Source: Ilumatobacteraceae bacterium
GTDB lineage: Bacteria > Actinomycetota > Acidimicrobiia > Acidimicrobiales > Ilumatobacteraceae
Length of the DNA: 34,675 bases
Assembly: GCA_023254135.1 (NCBI GenBank)
Contig: JALQYL010000012.1
Span: 1 to 34,675 of the forward strand
Reading direction: 5' to 3'
Position 1 is the stretch's first letter, and each line of letters opens with the position of its first letter. Shown one piece after another: positions 1 through 7,651 of this stretch. The notes below the pieces were generated by a model. The model was not told where the DNA came from, ran no database searches, and saw only the letters and a list, made by a program, of their open reading frames with translations. The translations under genes and the position numbers were made by a program.

Positions 1-190
1 CGCGGTCTTCACGAGGTGCACGATCATCACGTCCACGGAAGTCACCGCGGTCATCACGACCACGAGGTGCACGATCGCCACGATCCTCTCGTGGTCCTCG
101 ATCTTCGCGTGGACCACGGTCGTCACGGTCACGGAAATTGCGACCGCCACCTGAACGTCCACCACCGTATGACTTGCCACCGGAACGACC
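1..190 (-). repeat. Degenerate repeats encoding the Arg/Asp/Gly-rich helicase tail
   Basis: The 5' end of the window is a run of imperfect short direct repeats (units such as CGAGGTGCACGATC and CACGGTCGTCACGGTC) which, read on the minus strand, encode RDDRG and PREDRG units of the helicase C-terminus. The repeat is coding and low in complexity, so copy number could vary by slippage. It runs off the left edge. Confidence 0.7.
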
Positions 191-1438
191 GCCGCCGAAG
201 CCGCCACGTCCGCCACCATTGCGACCGCCTTGTGGGCGACGCTCTTCAAGGTTTGGCATTTCACGGAACTCGCGCTCGCCAGGAGCAATCTCGGTGAGGA
301 TGTCATCACCCATTGCAACGTTCTTGGTGATGGGGTCAATGCCTGCATCGCGAGCAAGTCGCTTCACGTGGCGACGCATGTTCTCGGTCACCATGGTGAT
401 GACGGTGCCTTGTGCGCCTGCACGTGCGGTACGACCAGAACGGTGCAAGAAAGCCTTGTGCTCTTCTGGTGGATCAGCGTGGATCACCACTGCGATGTCG
501 TCAACGTGAATACCACGAGCAGCAACGTCGGTGGCAACAAGTGTGTCCACCTTGCCCGATGACAACGCAGCAAGATTGCGTGCGCGCACGTTCTGCGAAA
601 GATCGCCGTGCAATTCAACGCTCGGAATACCGGCCTTCACCAATGCTTCGGTGAGCTTGCGAGCACCGTGCTTTGTGCGAGTAAACACCAAGGTGCGACC
701 AGGTGCCGCGCACAAATCTGAAATCACGTTGAAGCGTTCGGCTTGTGTCACCTGGAAGAAGTAATGCGTCATCGCAGCTTCGTTCTCTTCGGTTGATTCC
801 ACCTCGTGCGTGATGGGGTTCTGCAAGAACTTCTTCACCACTTTGTCAATGCCGCGGTCAAGTGTTGCGGAGAACAACAAGCGCTGACCTTCACGCGGTG
901 TCTTTTCCAGAATGCGTGTGACGTGTTCAAGGAATCCAAGCTCGGCCATGTGGTCTGCTTCGTCGAGCACGGTGACTTCAACGGCATCAAGATCAACGTG
1001 GCCTGATTCCATGAGGTCGATGAAACGACCGGGGCAAGCAACAACAATGTCCACGCCATTACGCATGGCGGTGATTTGTCCGCCGTAGCCAACGCCGCCG
1101 TATACGGTGGCGGTGCGCATGCCCACTGCATCGGCCAATGGAGCAATCACGTCACGCACCTGATTGGCGAGTTCGCGAGTAGGCACCAAGATGACGGCAC
1201 GAGGAGCAAATGGTTCACGGCGCTTGCCGCTTTCCATGAGACGGGCAATCAGCGGGAGGCTGAAGGCGAGGGTCTTGCCAGAACCGGTTCGGCCGCGGCC
1301 GAGGGTGTCACGGCCAGACATGGCGTCAGCAATGGTTGCTTGCTGAATGGGGAATGGGCTCAGAATGCCTTGTGAGGCAAGCTCTTCGACCAGGGGCGTG
1401 GGCAGACCGAGGTCAGCAAAAGAAGGACTGGTGTCCAT
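1..1438 (-). CDS. DEAD-box ATP-dependent RNA helicase, RGG-tailed (C-terminus off window)
   Basis: Superfamily 2 RNA helicase that unwinds RNA using ATP, probably in ribosome assembly or cold adaptation. At least 479 codons lie in the window and the reading frame is still open at base 1. Visible motifs in order: Q-motif region (FADLGLPTP near residue 7), motif I GRTGSGKT (about 50-57), PTRELA, DEAD in VLDEADHM (about 157-164), SAT in LFSATL, VATDVAARG, and HRSGRTARAG. The tail after about residue 400 is Gly/Arg/Asp-rich (FGGGRSGG, then RDDRG/PREDRG units), as in CsdA/RhlE-type helicases with RNA-binding tails. Start ATG at 1438 was chosen because AGGGAGA lies about 11 nt upstream. An in-frame ATG at 1486 would add 16 residues but has no Shine-Dalgarno. 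The leader can fold over its own ribosome binding site (see separate entry). Family assignment is firm; the subfamily is not. Confidence 0.93.
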   Translation of the reverse strand, partial: MDTSPSFADLGLPTPLVEELASQGILSPFPIQQATIADAMSGRDTLGRGRTGSGKTLAFSLPLIARLMESGKRREPFAPRAVILVPTRELANQVRDVIAPLADAVGMRTATVYGGVGYGGQITAMRNGVDIVVACPGRFIDLMESGHVDLDAVEVTVLDEADHMAELGFLEHVTRILEKTPREGQRLLFSATLDRGIDKVVKKFLQNPITHEVESTEENEAAMTHYFFQVTQAERFNVISDLCAAPGRTLVFTRTKHGARKLTEALVKAGIPSVELHGDLSQNVRARNLAALSSGKVDTLVATDVAARGIHVDDIAVVIHADPPEEHKAFLHRSGRTARAGAQGTVITMVTENMRRHVKRLARDAGIDPITKNVAMGDDILTEIAPGEREFREMPNLEERRPQGGRNGGGRGGFGGGRSGGKSYGGGRSGGGRNFRDRDDRGPREDRGPREDRGDRAPRGRDDRGDFRGRDDRAPREDR

Positions 1439-1444
1439 GGTGGG

Positions 1445-1473
1445 GGTATCTCCCTTGTAGGGCCACAGATACC
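1445..1473 (-). promoter_or_regulatory. Leader hairpin covering the helicase Shine-Dalgarno
   Basis: On the minus strand GGTATCT pairs with AGATACC (7 bp). An inner CCCT-ACA-AGGG helix is separated by a one-sided 4-nt bulge. The ribosome binding site AGGGAGA lies inside the 3' arm, so a folded leader would block initiation at 1438. Structured, temperature-responsive leaders are known for cold-shock DEAD-box helicase genes in other bacteria; that role here is inferred. Confidence 0.5.
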
Positions 1474-1548
1474 GGTGTGTACCCATGGACGCAATTGAAT
1501 GCCTGACCACGCTACAGCAGTGGCTGTGGAAAAACTAGGGGTGTTGTG

Positions 1549-1584
1549 GAAAAACCTTGAGCACCTCGCGTGACAGGTGCCTCA
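1549..1584 (-). terminator. Rho-independent terminator after the PPOX gene
   Basis: Reading the minus strand just past the stop at 1592, a hairpin with arms TGAG.CACCT and AGGTG.CTCA (one bulged base, 8-nt loop) is followed by AGG and five T residues. This fits an intrinsic terminator separating the flavin protein gene from the helicase gene downstream. Confidence 0.55.
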
Positions 1585-1591
1585 GACGGAA

Positions 1592-1990
1592 TTATGAGTG
1601 CAACGTGACCTTGATGGCGCATTCTGCGGTGGCGGTACTGCCTTTGCCTAGAAGCTTCTTGGCAACTGACATGACTCCCAAGAGAGCCCAGCCCACTTTG
1701 TACTTTGCTTTCACCAATTCAGCGACACGCTTCACATCGTCTGCATTCAACACCACTGCTGCACCTTCGTGAACAACGGCGCCGTCTGCGACAACGCCCT
1801 TCATGTTCGAAACGGCAAGGCTGGCGCGCGCATCATTGCGCACACGCTTCACTTTGAATGAGTTGGTGTCAGTGGTGAACGCGTATCCGCCATCGAACGG
1901 AACAATCCACACGGGAAGAGCAACGGGGGTTCCGTCCTTCTTATAGGTAGTGAACGAAACGTATTTCGCTGCATCGAGATCTGCGGGCAT
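1592..1990 (-). CDS. PPOX-class F420/flavin-dependent oxidoreductase family protein
   Basis: A 132-residue protein with the split-barrel flavin-binding fold of the pyridoxamine 5'-phosphate oxidase superfamily, resembling the actinobacterial Rv2061-like branch that uses F420 or FMN. Typical features are the N-terminal AAKYVSFTTYKKDGTPVALPVW segment (KDG turn and strand), followed by YAFTTDTNSFKVKRVRNDARASLAV, which holds the basic phosphate-contact residues. Start ATG at 1990 was chosen because GAAGGAG sits about 7 nt upstream; an ORF extension to 2026 would run into tRNA-Pro. The substrate cannot be told from sequence. The gene is monocistronic between tRNA-Pro and the helicase and has its own terminator. 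Confidence 0.82.
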   Translation of the reverse strand: MPADLDAAKYVSFTTYKKDGTPVALPVWIVPFDGGYAFTTDTNSFKVKRVRNDARASLAVSNMKGVVADGAVVHEGAAVVLNADDVKRVAELVKAKYKVGWALLGVMSVAKKLLGKGSTATAECAIKVTLHS

Positions 1991-2026
1991 GAGAGCTCCT
2001 TCTCGGATAATGCGGTGAATCCGCAA

Positions 2027-2102
2027 TGGTCGGGGAGCGGGGACTTGAACCCCGGGCCTCCTGGTCCCAAACCAGGCGCGCTACCAACTGCGCCACACCC
2101 CG
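2027..2102 (-). tRNA. tRNA-Pro(UGG)
   Basis: A full 76-nt cloverleaf with encoded CCA (plus-strand TGG at 2027-2029) and discriminator A. The D-arm is GCGC/GCGC. The anticodon stem CCTGG/CCAGG closes loop TTTGGGA, giving anticodon TGG. The T-arm is CGGGG-TTCAAGT-CCCCG. The acceptor CGGGGTG/CTCCCCG pairs at six of seven positions and has a U-U mismatch at the sixth pair (6:67). It decodes CCA/CCG proline codons. Confidence 0.95.
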
Positions 2103-2115
2103 TGAATGTGCAAAG

Positions 2116-2134
2116 GATATCGGGAATCGATATC
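2116..2134. repeat. Perfect inverted repeat upstream of tRNA-Pro
   Basis: Arms GATATCG and CGATATC (7 bp each) flank GGAAT. The repeat lies between the 3' end of the small gene at 2164 and tRNA-Pro and overlaps a candidate tRNA -10 box (TATCCT, minus, 2114-2119). There is no U-tract, so an operator or RNA-processing hairpin is at least as likely as a terminator. Confidence 0.5.
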
Positions 2135-2163
2135 GCTTTGACGATGACAAATGACGTGAAGAA

Positions 2164-2433
2164 TTACTTCGCGCGCTTGGCTGCCTTTGCAAGGCGCTTG
2201 GCGCTTCGGCCAATGGGTGCGATGTTGCGGTGGTCAAGGTCGCCAATTTCATTGCCATTGGTGAACAGAACGCGGTAACGCAACCAGTTGAAGCCGTTGG
2301 CCAAGATGACCTTGCCCTCGGTGCCCTGCGGGGCGCCATCGACGTCCACCGTGGTGACGACCTTGTCGCCAATACGCAGGTTGATTTGGCCTGTGTGTGG
2401 TTTGGCGAGTGCGTGGGGCTTCCAAATGGTCAT
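2164..2433 (-). CDS. Small basic protein of unknown function, SH3/KOW-like
   Basis: An 89-residue protein that I do not recognise as a named family. It starts MTIWKPHALA, has a central beta-rich part (DKVVTTVDVDGAPQGTEG, then NWLRYRVLFTNGNEIGDL) that looks like a small SH3 or KOW-type barrel, and ends in a Lys/Arg/Ala-rich helix (RSAKRLAKAAKRAK). The basic tail suggests nucleic-acid or ribosome contact, which is inference. Start ATG at 2433 was chosen because an upstream extension would overlap the tig promoter. No good Shine-Dalgarno is seen (GGAG sits only 2 nt from ATG). The gene is divergent from tig with 57 bp between the starts. Confidence 0.65.
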   Translation of the reverse strand: MTIWKPHALAKPHTGQINLRIGDKVVTTVDVDGAPQGTEGKVILANGFNWLRYRVLFTNGNEIGDLDHRNIAPIGRSAKRLAKAAKRAK

Positions 2434-2475
2434 GGCTCCATTATTGCGCCAAAGAGTGCTTGGAAGGCGAACCGA

Positions 2476-2481
2476 TACACT
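2476..2481 (+). promoter_or_regulatory. -10 box TACACT of a near-leaderless tig promoter
   Basis: TACACT ends 9 nt before the GTG start at 2491 and no Shine-Dalgarno lies in between, so transcription would begin at or within a few bases of the start codon. No clear -35 hexamer is visible at the expected distance. Confidence 0.45.
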
Positions 2482-2490
2482 TCGCACCCT

Positions 2491-3849
2491 GTGAAAAGCA
2501 CTCTCGAAGCCCTAGAGGGCAACCAAGTCAAGCTGTCCATCGAGGTTGATGAGGCGGAATTCGACCGCAACATCGATGCGGCATTCCGCAAAATCGCCCA
2601 CGAAGTTCGTCTTCCCGGCTTCCGTCCTGGCAAGGCGCCACGTCGTGTTCTTGAAGCACGCATTGGTGCAGACGCCGCGCGCGGTCAGGCCATTCAAGAC
2701 GCCATTCCTGAATATCTCACCAAGGCAGTGCGTGAGCACGAAGTCGACCTCATTGCCACACCTGATGTCAAAGTCACCGGTGGCGAAGAGTCGGGTGTGC
2801 TCACATTCGAGGCAACATGTGAAGTGCGTCCGGAAATCACCATCGCTGGCTACAACGGCTTGCGCGTTGAATTGGTGAATCCATCACTCTCCGATGACGA
2901 ACTGGAAGAGGCCATCACCACCGAACGTCGTCGCTTTGGCAACTTGGTCGATGTCGACCGCGCCGCTGCTGTGGGTGACAACGTGGTGATCGACCTCGAG
3001 GGACTTCGCGATGGTGAGCCAGTTCCTGGACTCAATGTCGACGAGTGGACCTACGAAATCGGCCGCGGATGGGTTGCTCCTGGTTTTGACGACCAACTCA
3101 CTGGTTCCAAGAAGGGTGACGTTCTCAAGTTCTCCGCTGTTCCGAACGGCACTGAAGAATCAGCTGATTTCGTTGTCACGGTGAATCGCGTGCAGACCCT
3201 CGAGATTCCAGAGCTCACCGACGCATGGGTGGCAGAGAACATCGCAGAGTCCGACACTGTTGAAGAATGGCGTCAGTCGCTGCGTGCCCGCTACGAAGAA
3301 ATGCGCGTCAACCAAATGCGTCGCACCGTTGTCGATCGCATGACAGACGAACTTGCGAAACTGGTAGTTATCGAAGCTCCAGAGGCCATGGTCAATGCCG
3401 ACTTGCAGGCTCGAGTGCAGAACACCATTCAGCAGTTCCAGCAGCAGGGCATTGCACTCGACCAGTGGTTGTCAGCCACCGGTCAAGACGCCGATTCGTT
3501 CATTGCTGGCATGAAAGAGCAGTCAGAGAAAGCTGTCAAGATCGACCTTGCACTGCGCGCCGTTGCCACTGCGCAAGGTATTGAAATCACCGACGCCGAT
3601 ATCGAGGCTGAGTACGAGGCCATTGGCGTTCGTGTGAACGAAAAGACCGCCAAGGTCCGCCGCGCATACGAGCAGAACGATGCTGTTACAGACCTCATTG
3701 CCCAAATGCGCAAATCGCAGGCACTCGAGTGGTTGCTGCACAATTCGGTCTACGTGGACCAAAATGGTGCCACCCTCGATACCGATACCGTCCTGGGTGA
3801 GCACGACCACGATCATGACCATGACCACGACGGTCATGACCACGACTAA
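2491..3849 (+). CDS. tig: Trigger factor, ribosome-associated chaperone with His/Asp tail
   Basis: A 452-residue ATP-independent chaperone and peptidyl-prolyl isomerase that binds ribosomal protein L23 at the exit tunnel. The N-terminal ribosome-binding domain shows the signature loop GFRPGKAP (about residues 44-51). The FKBP-like domain follows (about 150-240: [19 protein letters not shown]), then the helical C-terminal cradle. The start is GTG at 2491; it lacks a Shine-Dalgarno and follows a -10 box, so a leaderless message is likely. The protein ends with a tail alternating His and Asp ([11 protein letters not shown] then HDHD), which is unusual and probably binds metal ions such as Ni or Zn; similar His-rich tails occur on SlyD-type isomerases. 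It lies upstream of clpP-clpX, the classical order, linking folding to degradation. Confidence 0.97.
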   Translation: MKSTLEALEGNQVKLSIEVDEAEFDRNIDAAFRKIAHEVRLPGFRPGKAPRRVLEARIGADAARGQAIQDAIPEYLTKAVREHEVDLIATPDVKVTGGEESGVLTFEATCEVRPEITIAGYNGLRVELVNPSLSDDELEEAITTERRRFGNLVDVDRAAAVGDNVVIDLEGLRDGEPVPGLNVDEWTYEIGRGWVAPGFDDQLTGSKKGDVLKFSAVPNGTEESADFVVTVNRVQTLEIPELTDAWVAENIAESDTVEEWRQSLRARYEEMRVNQMRRTVVDRMTDELAKLVVIEAPEAMVNADLQARVQNTIQQFQQQGIALDQWLSATGQDADSFIAGMKEQSEKAVKIDLALRAVATAQGIEITDADIEAEYEAIGVRVNEKTAKVRRAYEQNDAVTDLIAQMRKSQALEWLLHNSVYVDQNGATLDTDTVLGEHDHDHDHDHDGHDHD

Positions 3850-3877
3850 TCACAACAAGAACTCCGAAGGACACGCC

Positions 3878-4504
3878 ATGAATTTCCAGAACTACTACGT
3901 TCCAAACGTCACCGAACAAACCAGTCGTGGCGAGCGTGTGTACGACCTGTATTCACGGTTGTTGAAGGAAAACATCATCTTCTTGGGCACGCCCATTGAT
4001 GACACCATTGCGAACCTCATCTGCGCTCAGCTCATCCACTTGGAGAGCGAGAACCCAGATCGAGACATCAACATCTACATCAACAGCCCTGGTGGTGACA
4101 TCAACTCGTTGTTCGCCATTTACGACACCATGCAGTTCATCAAGAACGACATCGCCACCATTTGTTTGGGACAGGCCGCCTCGGCGGCTGCTGTGTTGTT
4201 GGCTGCCGGAACCAAGGGCAAGCGTCTTGCGCTCCCTCACAGCCGCGTTCTGTTGCACCAGCCCTATGGACAGGTGGGCTATGGCCAGGTCACCGATCTG
4301 GAGATTGCAGCCAAGGAAATCTTGCGTATGCGTGACCTTCTCGAGGAAATTTTGGCCAACCATACGGGTCAGAGCATCGAGCGCATCCATGCAGACACCG
4401 ACCGTGACTTCGTATTGGAAGCAAATGAGGCACTTGAGTATGGCATTATCGATGATGTGATTTCTTCACGTGAGCTTGCGGACCGCTCCGGTCCAATTCG
4501 CTGA
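3878..4504 (+). CDS. clpP: ATP-dependent Clp protease proteolytic subunit
   Basis: A 208-residue serine protease that forms a tetradecameric chamber and degrades proteins fed by ClpX or ClpC. The catalytic triad is visible: Ser102 in GQAASAA, His127 in SRVLLHQP and Asp176 in DTDRDF. Spacings of 25 and 49 match the E. coli enzyme (97/122/171). The usual Met after the catalytic Ser is Ala here. Start ATG at 3878 follows GAAGG with 7 nt spacing, just 28 bp after tig, so both are probably co-transcribed. Only one clpP lies here, whereas many actinobacteria carry a clpP1-clpP2 tandem at this position; a second copy may exist elsewhere. Confidence 0.97.
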   Translation: MNFQNYYVPNVTEQTSRGERVYDLYSRLLKENIIFLGTPIDDTIANLICAQLIHLESENPDRDINIYINSPGGDINSLFAIYDTMQFIKNDIATICLGQAASAAAVLLAAGTKGKRLALPHSRVLLHQPYGQVGYGQVTDLEIAAKEILRMRDLLEEILANHTGQSIERIHADTDRDFVLEANEALEYGIIDDVISSRELADRSGPIR

Positions 4505-4528
4505 CGCACATCTCGAGGGAGGGCCTTC

Positions 4529-5812
4529 GTGGCCAAATTTACGGAAACAGGCGAACTGCTCAAGTGTTCGTTCTGTGGCAAGTCGCAGAAGCAAGTTAAG
4601 AAGCTCATCGCCGGCCCTGGCGTGTACATCTGTGACGAGTGCATCGAACTCTGCAACGAGATCATCGAAGAAGAAGTGGGCGAGCGCTCCGATGTTCGTC
4701 TTGAGTCGCTTCCCACACCAGTCGAAACCCGTGCATTTCTCGACGAGTACGTGGTGGGACAAGAGCGCGCCAAAAAAGTGTTGTCGGTGGCGGTCTTCCA
4801 TCACTATCGCCGCCTGCAATACATGCAGCAAAACACCGGCATTCGTCGCGACGATGTCGAACTGCAAAAGTCGAACATTCTGTTGCTCGGCCCCACGGGA
4901 TGCGGCAAAACCCACCTGGCGCAAACTCTGGCCCGCATGCTCAACGTGCCGTTCGCCGTTGCCGATGCAACCGCTCTCACCGAGGCAGGTTATGTGGGTG
5001 AGGACGTGGAGAACATTCTGCTCAAGTTGTTGCAGGCCGCTGATTTCGATGTGAAAAAGGCCGAACAGGGCATTGTGTACATCGACGAGATCGACAAGGT
5101 GGCGCGTAAGGCTGAGAACCCCAGCATCACCCGCGATGTGTCAGGCGAAGGCGTACAGCAAGCACTTCTCAAGATTCTTGAGGGCACCACTGCCTCGGTG
5201 CCGCCACAGGGTGGTCGCAAGCATCCACATCAGGAATTCATTCAGATTGACACCACCAATGTCTTGTTCATCTGCGGAGGCGCTTTCGCCGGCCTCGAGC
5301 AAATCATTGAACAACGCATTGGGCACAAAGGCATGGGTTTCCACGCCACCGTTACATCAAAGGCCGACAAGGACCCCGGTGAATTGTTTGCGCAGGTGTT
5401 GCCGGAAGATCTGTTGAAGTTCGGCATGATTCCTGAATTCATTGGTCGTTTGCCCATGGTGGGCGCAGTGCACGCACTGGACAAGCCGGCGCTCATGCAA
5501 ATTCTCACCGAACCAAAGAACGCACTGGTGAAGCAGTACAACAAGATCTTTGAATTCGACGATGTGGAACTTGACATCACTCCCGATGCGCTCGACGCCA
5601 TTGCTGATCTTGCCCTCACTCGCGGCACCGGTGCCCGTGGCCTGCGTGCAATTCTGGAAGAAACGCTTCTCGATGTGATGTACGAAGTTCCCGGACGTGT
5701 CGATGTCGCCAAGGTTGTCGTCGATGCAGATTGTGTGAACAAGAAGGCGTCGCCTGAAATCGTTTCAAAGACTGCTGCACGCGCACCACGTCAACGACGT
5801 GCCGCAAGTTAA
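4529..5812 (+). CDS. clpX: Clp protease ATP-binding subunit ClpX
   Basis: A 427-residue AAA+ unfoldase that recognises tagged substrates and threads them into ClpP. The N-terminal zinc-binding domain has Cys13/Cys16 and Cys35/Cys38. Then come Walker A GPTGCGKT (121-128), the GYVG pore loop (154-157), Walker B IVYIDEID (182-189), and sensor/arginine-finger regions around EFIGRLP and GTGARGLR. Start GTG at 4529 follows a strong GAGGGAGGG site (4514-4522) and gives the canonical MAKF..GE..KCSFCGK N-terminus. It is 24 bp downstream of clpP. The C-terminus ends in a short basic Ala/Arg stretch. Confidence 0.98.
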   Translation: MAKFTETGELLKCSFCGKSQKQVKKLIAGPGVYICDECIELCNEIIEEEVGERSDVRLESLPTPVETRAFLDEYVVGQERAKKVLSVAVFHHYRRLQYMQQNTGIRRDDVELQKSNILLLGPTGCGKTHLAQTLARMLNVPFAVADATALTEAGYVGEDVENILLKLLQAADFDVKKAEQGIVYIDEIDKVARKAENPSITRDVSGEGVQQALLKILEGTTASVPPQGGRKHPHQEFIQIDTTNVLFICGGAFAGLEQIIEQRIGHKGMGFHATVTSKADKDPGELFAQVLPEDLLKFGMIPEFIGRLPMVGAVHALDKPALMQILTEPKNALVKQYNKIFEFDDVELDITPDALDAIADLALTRGTGARGLRAILEETLLDVMYEVPGRVDVAKVVVDADCVNKKASPEIVSKTAARAPRQRRAAS

Positions 5813-5817
5813 CTGCC

Positions 5818-7113
5818 GTGAATTTTGCTGAAGCGCTCGTCTATCTAGACGAGCATGCCTCGTATGAAAAGACGGGACGTGTCACGGAGCCCAGCACCCA
5901 CACCATTCAGTCGGTGTTGTCGGTATTGGGTGATCCGCAATTCGATTACCGAGTCATCCACGTCACGGGCACCAACGGCAAAGGCTCCACATCGCAGATC
6001 ATCACACGATTGCTCATGGCACATGGGCTCAAGGTGGGTACCTATTCCAGTCCACACCTGGAAGATGTTCGCGAACGCATCCAGGTGGATGGCGAACCCA
6101 TTGACGAAATTGATTTTGCTGAATCTGTGGAGGCTGTGGCACAAGCAGAGGGCGTGGCAGGGGTGCGTCCTTCGTACTTCGAAATTATGACGGCAGCTGC
6201 ATTCCGATGGTTCTCAGACACTGCCGTGGATGTCGCCGTCATTGAAGTGGGAATGTTGGGTAGGTGGGACGCTACAAGTGTGGTGCGTCCCGACGTTGCC
6301 GTTATCACCAACATCGCACTTGATCACACCGAATTCGCCGGCCCCACCCTGGTTCACATTGCAACCGAGAAAGCGGGCATCATCAAAGAGGGAAGTGTCG
6401 CGGTTGTTGGCGACACCAACGAGGATCTGTGGCCCGTGTTCAAGGCCGAGCCGCACGAAGAATTGTTGTTGCGTGGCGAACAGTTTGATGTAGTGGACAA
6501 TCACCTTGCGTTGGGTGGACGACAATTGCACGTGCGAACATCACGCGCTGATTACGTGGACCTTTTCGTGCCACTTCACGGTTGGCATCAAGGTGACAAC
6601 ACCGCCGTGGCCATCAGCGCCGTGGAAGCTTTCTTCGACACAGCACTCAGCCCCGAAGTGGTGAACGAGGGATTGGCGCACGTTGTCATGCCGGGTCGGT
6701 TTGAGGTGGTTGGTCACCAACCATTGGTGATCCTTGATGGTGCGCACAACCCCGCCGGTGCAGACGTGTGTGCCAGCGTGTTCTTCGAGGATTTTGATCC
6801 ACATGGACAGCGAATTCTGGTGGTGGGCGCATTGTCCGGTCGCGACATCAGCCACACACTGTCGGCGCTCAAGGTCGATGAGTTCGAGAAGGTCATCTGT
6901 TGCACGGCGCCGTCTCCGCGCGCTCGTTCGGGCAAGGAGATAGCTGCGGTCGCCACTGACATGGGTTGCTCCAATGTGGTCACCGTTGACTCGGTGGAAA
7001 AGGCCTGTGATGCCGCACTCAGAGATGCCACCAGTGACGATGCAATTCTCATCGCTGGCTCCCTCTATGTGGTGGGTGCGGCGCGTACGCATCTGCGCAA
7101 AGTGTTGCCATAG
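5818..7113 (+). CDS. folC: Bifunctional dihydrofolate synthase / folylpolyglutamate synthase
   Basis: A 431-residue Mur-ligase-like enzyme that adds glutamate to dihydropteroate and tetrahydrofolates in the cytoplasm using ATP. It has P-loop GTNGKGST (51-58), the following YSSPHL substrate motif, the Mg-binding EVGMLGRWDATSVV segment, NIALDHTEF, KAGIIK and LDGAHNP, all typical of FolC. The length is normal. Start GTG at 5818 lies 5 nt after the clpX stop, so translation is probably coupled. Actinobacteria often have valS between clpX and folC; it is absent here. Confidence 0.95.
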   Translation: MNFAEALVYLDEHASYEKTGRVTEPSTHTIQSVLSVLGDPQFDYRVIHVTGTNGKGSTSQIITRLLMAHGLKVGTYSSPHLEDVRERIQVDGEPIDEIDFAESVEAVAQAEGVAGVRPSYFEIMTAAAFRWFSDTAVDVAVIEVGMLGRWDATSVVRPDVAVITNIALDHTEFAGPTLVHIATEKAGIIKEGSVAVVGDTNEDLWPVFKAEPHEELLLRGEQFDVVDNHLALGGRQLHVRTSRADYVDLFVPLHGWHQGDNTAVAISAVEAFFDTALSPEVVNEGLAHVVMPGRFEVVGHQPLVILDGAHNPAGADVCASVFFEDFDPHGQRILVVGALSGRDISHTLSALKVDEFEKVICCTAPSPRARSGKEIAAVATDMGCSNVVTVDSVEKACDAALRDATSDDAILIAGSLYVVGAARTHLRKVLP

Positions 7114-7164
7114 AACGGTTTTGGCAGTTCCGCCCGGTTCAGGGGCATTGTGCCTACCTGCTCG

Positions 7165-7170
7165 TAGGCT
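7165..7170 (+). promoter_or_regulatory. -10 box TAGGCT of a leaderless ndk promoter
   Basis: TAGGCT ends 7 nt before the ndk ATG (7178), with no purine-rich ribosome binding site in between (TGTCTCT). The start codon would be at or next to the transcription start. The -35 region is not obvious. Confidence 0.45.
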
Positions 7171-7177
7171 TGTCTCT

Positions 7178-7588
7178 ATGTCAAATCGCACCCTCGTCCT
7201 TTTGAAGCCCGATGCCGTTGAACGCGGTTTGGTGGGCCAAATCCTCGCTCGCTTTGAATCCAAAGGCCTTCGTTTGGCTGCTATGGAATTGCGCACCCTT
7301 GACCCACTCATCCTTGCTCGCCACTACGAAGAGCATGTGGGCAAAGGCTTCTACGATGAACTGGTCACATTCATGGCTCGTGGTCCCGTTGTGGCACTCG
7401 CCGTTGAAGGTCCCGAAGACACCTGGGAAATCGTGCGCAACATGATGGGCGCCACCAACCCAGCGAAGGCAGCGCCTGGCACCATTCGCGGAGATTTCGG
7501 CACCTTGTTCACCGAAAACCTCGTTCACGGAAGCGACTCTGCTGCTTCTGCTGCACGCGAACTCGGAATCTTCTTCCCCGCCCTCTAA
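7178..7588 (+). CDS. ndk: Nucleoside diphosphate kinase
   Basis: A 136-residue enzyme that transfers the gamma phosphate between nucleoside triphosphates and diphosphates through a phosphohistidine. The N-terminus RTLVLLKPDAVERGLVGQI and the active-site His117 in NLVHGSDS are diagnostic, as are the preceding GATNPAKAAPGTIRGDFG substrate residues. Start ATG at 7178 gives the canonical length. It has no Shine-Dalgarno and appears to use its own leaderless promoter 64 bp after folC. Confidence 0.97.
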   Translation: MSNRTLVLLKPDAVERGLVGQILARFESKGLRLAAMELRTLDPLILARHYEEHVGKGFYDELVTFMARGPVVALAVEGPEDTWEIVRNMMGATNPAKAAPGTIRGDFGTLFTENLVHGSDSAASAARELGIFFPAL

Positions 7589-7651
7589 GGCGAGGGTCAC
7601 TAACATTTCCCACTGGCAGTTGGTTCCCGACTGCCCGAGGAGATTTTTCTA

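Noticed and set aside
1-130. Short direct repeats at the left edge as a possible CRISPR array
   Set aside because: Repeat units are irregular, without constant spacers, and are explained by the coding of RDDRG-type residues in the helicase tail.
2230-2490. N-terminal extension of trigger factor to 2230
   Set aside because: It would overlap the small minus-strand gene and the promoter, and the family N-terminus begins at [14 protein letters not shown] after the GTG at 2491.
6541-7311. 256-codon minus-strand frame opposite folC and ndk
   Set aside because: It is rich in His/Arg/Cys without a family pattern and runs antisense to two conserved genes with clear motifs; a shadow frame.
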